From NCBI GenBank assembly GCA_030526245.1, contig JAUNDD010000008.1, positions 1 to 64,000 of the forward strand: DNA of 64,000 bases. The letters are read 5' to 3'. Made by a program: the position numbers and the translations under genes. The notes under the pieces were generated by a model that was given only the letters and a program-made list of their open reading frames with translations, was not told where the DNA came from and did not search any database. Of this stretch, positions 62,831-64,000 are shown one piece after another (position 1 is the first letter of the stretch; each line of letters opens with the position of its first letter). Origin of the DNA: Lachnospiraceae bacterium (lineage in GTDB: Bacteria > Bacillota > Clostridia > Lachnospirales > Lachnospiraceae).

Positions 62831-62895
62831 CCCTCGGGATTTTGCCGCATATGCGGCAAAACACCTCGCGGAATCGAGCCGCGTGAACTCTAACC
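62831..62895 (+). repeat. REP-like repeat unit
   Basis: CCCTCGGGATTTTGCCGCA, TATGCGGCAAAACACCTCG, GGAATCGAGCCGCGTGAAC and TCTAAC. Nearly identical to 61788-61849. It overlaps the upstream region of the U32-like gene. A GTTCAC palindrome lies at 62936-62961. Confidence 0.8.
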
Positions 62896-63000
62896 CCGCA
62901 TTTTCATTGACTCCTCCCTTTATAACATATTCGCCGTTACAGTTCACACATGAATTGCAACCACACCGACCATTTCTGAAAATATTTTGCAAAATAGGCA

Positions 63001-63028
63001 TTGACTTTTTCTCATCCTGTGGTATACT
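63001..63028 (+). promoter_or_regulatory. promoter of the tRNA-Val gene
   Basis: TTGACT and TATACT spaced 16 nt, 14 nt upstream of the tRNA. Confidence 0.75.
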
Positions 63029-63041
63029 AATCAACGTTCAA

Positions 63042-63114
63042 GGGGTCTTAGCTCAGCTGGGAGAGCATCTGCCTTACAAGCAGAGGGTCATAGGTTCGAG
63101 CCCTATAGGCCCCA
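63042..63114 (+). tRNA. tRNA-Val (anticodon UAC)
   Basis: Full cloverleaf: acceptor GGGGTCT with AGGCCCC, D arm TTAGCTCAGCTGGGAGAGC, anticodon arm CTGCC-TTACAA-GCAG with TAC, and T arm AGGTTCGAGCCCT. The discriminator is A at 63114. No CCA is encoded. Confidence 0.97.
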
Positions 63115-63173
63115 TTTTTTGATTCTATGCTGTTTTTTCAGCACAGTTCACTGCGTGAACTGTCACATTTTCA

Positions 63174-63222
63174 GTCATTCTCCGCATTCACCCATGCATG
63201 GAGAGTGGCTTTTTTTCGAATA
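63174..63222 (+). terminator. terminator after tRNA-Val
   Basis: CATTCTCC pairs with GGAGAGTG, with an inner GCAT stem, followed by CTTTTTTT. Confidence 0.7.
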
Positions 63223-63278
63223 AAGTGCCATAAGTCCCCTTTCCATTTCATAACTGAAGGAAATGGGGAACCTGACTT

Positions 63279-63301
63279 TTGACCCGCTCAGTATGAGCGG
63301 G
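63279..63301. other. isolated hairpin upstream of the histidine kinase terminator
   Basis: CCCGCTCA, GTA, TGAGCGGG is a perfect 8-bp stem. Together with a CATTTC/GAAATG stem (about 63247-63266) it fills the gap between tRNA-Val and the kinase gene; no gene seen in 63223-63443. Confidence 0.5.
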
Positions 63302-63321
63302 AAATAGGGAATACGAAAAGG

Positions 63322-63368
63322 CGGAGCAAACCGCAGCTCACTCATGTCAGCTGCGGCGCTCCGCCTTC
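63322..63368. terminator. bidirectional terminator after the hybrid kinase gene
   Basis: AAGGCGGAGC and GCTCCGCCTT arms with an inner CCGCAGCT/AGCTGCGG stem, T-runs on the minus (TTTTCG) and plus strands. Confidence 0.8.
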
Positions 63369-63443
63369 TTCTTTATGATTCCATTGTCTGGGCACGACTG
63401 CTCTGCAAACGATCTGGCCGTGTAAGCTCACTGCTGCGAACGC

Positions 63444-64000
63444 TCACCCCCGCCTGCGCTGCTCTAATACCTGACAGATGGTCCGCAGTACCTCATCCAG
63501 CTGGATCGGCTTCGACAGGAAGCCATCCATGCCATGGGCCCTGGCCTCTCTTCGGTCCTCGTCAAAGGCATTGGCCGTCATGGCGATGATCGGGATCTTC
63601 GCCAGCGCCGGATTACTCAGCGCCCGGATCTCATCACTGGCCGTATAGCCATCCATGACCGGCATCTGAATATCCATCAATATCAGATCGTACTCGCCCG
63701 GCCGGGAAGCCTTCACCTTCTTCACAGCCTCTGCTCCGTTTTCCGCCGTATCGATTCGGAACCCGAGATCCTGGAGGATCTCCACGGCAATCTCCCGGTT
63801 CAGTTCGTTATCCTCCACCAGCAGCAGCTGTCTGCCCCGGATGTCCGACAGTTCATCCGTGAGCTCACTGCGCTCTTCCGTCTTTATCTCCTGTCCCAGC
63901 GCATTCAGCAGTGACTCCCGCAGGTCAGACATAAACAGCGGCTTGGAGCAGAAGGCGGTCACACCGGCTGCCATCGCCTCTTCCTCGATATCCGCCCAGT
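63444..64000 (-). CDS. hybrid sensor histidine kinase, C-terminal receiver domains, cut by right edge
   Basis: 185 codons present; the frame is open through the edge. The first 40 residues (WADIEEEAMAAGVTAFCSKP) are the end of one receiver domain with its Lys-Pro switch. A second receiver follows: LLLVEDNELNREIAVEIL (acidic pair), LILMDIQMPVMDGY (phosphorylated Asp), PIIAMTANAF and FLSKPIQLDE. Tandem C-terminal receivers are typical of large hybrid kinases. Kinase and sensor parts lie outside the window. Confidence 0.92.
   Translation of the reverse strand, partial: WADIEEEAMAAGVTAFCSKPLFMSDLRESLLNALGQEIKTEERSELTDELSDIRGRQLLLVEDNELNREIAVEILQDLGFRIDTAENGAEAVKKVKASRPGEYDLILMDIQMPVMDGYTASDEIRALSNPALAKIPIIAMTANAFDEDRREARAHGMDGFLSKPIQLDEVLRTICQVLEQRRRG

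Noticed and set aside
61676..62895. Possible CRISPR array from repeated units at 61.7-62.9 kb
   Set aside because: Repeats are irregularly spaced, palindromic, and vary in length; there are no uniform spacers or cas genes.

Overview
The window looks like chromosome from a high-GC member of the Clostridia, most likely Lachnospiraceae-like. The basis is a T-box-controlled trp operon, a cobalamin riboswitch, ECF-type import, TSCPD, CmpB-like and DUF4430-type proteins, strong Gram-positive ribosome binding sites, sigma-A-type promoters, no outer-membrane genes, and secreted proteins with Lachnospiraceae-style Cys-pair and Fn3 tails. This is inference from gene content; no 16S gene is present. About 48 genes are called, mostly on the minus strand, so the minus strand is probably the leading strand for most of the window. 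No prophage, transposase or CRISPR array was seen.

Layout. 0-2.8 kb: a corrinoid block, with a sigma-A promoter, B12 riboswitch, terminator, exported CbiK cobaltochelatase, a small secreted partner, and the first 8 codons of a probable cobQ at the left edge. 2.8-8.8 kb: a peptide/nickel-type ABC importer with a fused double ATPase. 9-11.2 kb: a secreted glycosidase-like protein. 11.7-17.3 kb: T-box(Trp)-trpDCFBA with no trpE/G. 17.3-18.3 kb: DUF554 and TSCPD proteins. 18.7-24 kb: a giant three-repeat secreted protein. 24-34.3 kb: housekeeping and metabolic singletons (hydroxyacid dehydrogenase, CmpB-like, MBL-fold, MazG, GH5, RsmH paralogue, small alarmone synthetase, M18 peptidase, RsmJ). 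34.5-36.6 kb: a membrane EAL phosphodiesterase. 36.6-40.5 kb: LarE, rhodanese-TtcA fusion and GpmI. 40.6-46.3 kb: CoA-transferase, two-subunit fumarase, YgjV, a four-cluster ferredoxin and a zinc-ribbon protein. 46.3-48.2 kb: an AT-rich insertion with an AAA ATPase beside a truncated receiver domain. 48.4-55.9 kb: HTH/zinc-ribbon regulator, coiled-coil/OmpA protein, TetR-NadE unit, MarR, cupin, beta-helix protein. 56.2-61.2 kb: a plus-strand DUF4430 lipoprotein plus ECF importer (probably corrinoid) and a sugar isomerase-like gene. 61.3-64 kb: a candidate ncRNA, a U32-like gene, tRNA-Val and the end of a hybrid histidine kinase.

Corrinoid metabolism appears at both ends: synthesis and the riboswitch on the left, a probable B12-type ECF importer on the right. 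The most unusual material is non-coding: (i) an element bounded by 15-bp inverted ends, in two copies sharing a 97% identical 195-nt structured core plus an end fragment; (ii) a REP/BIME-like family of small palindromes in many intergenic gaps; (iii) short tandem duplications sitting just after stop codons at five separate genes; (iv) a candidate structured small RNA at about 61.45-61.62 kb.
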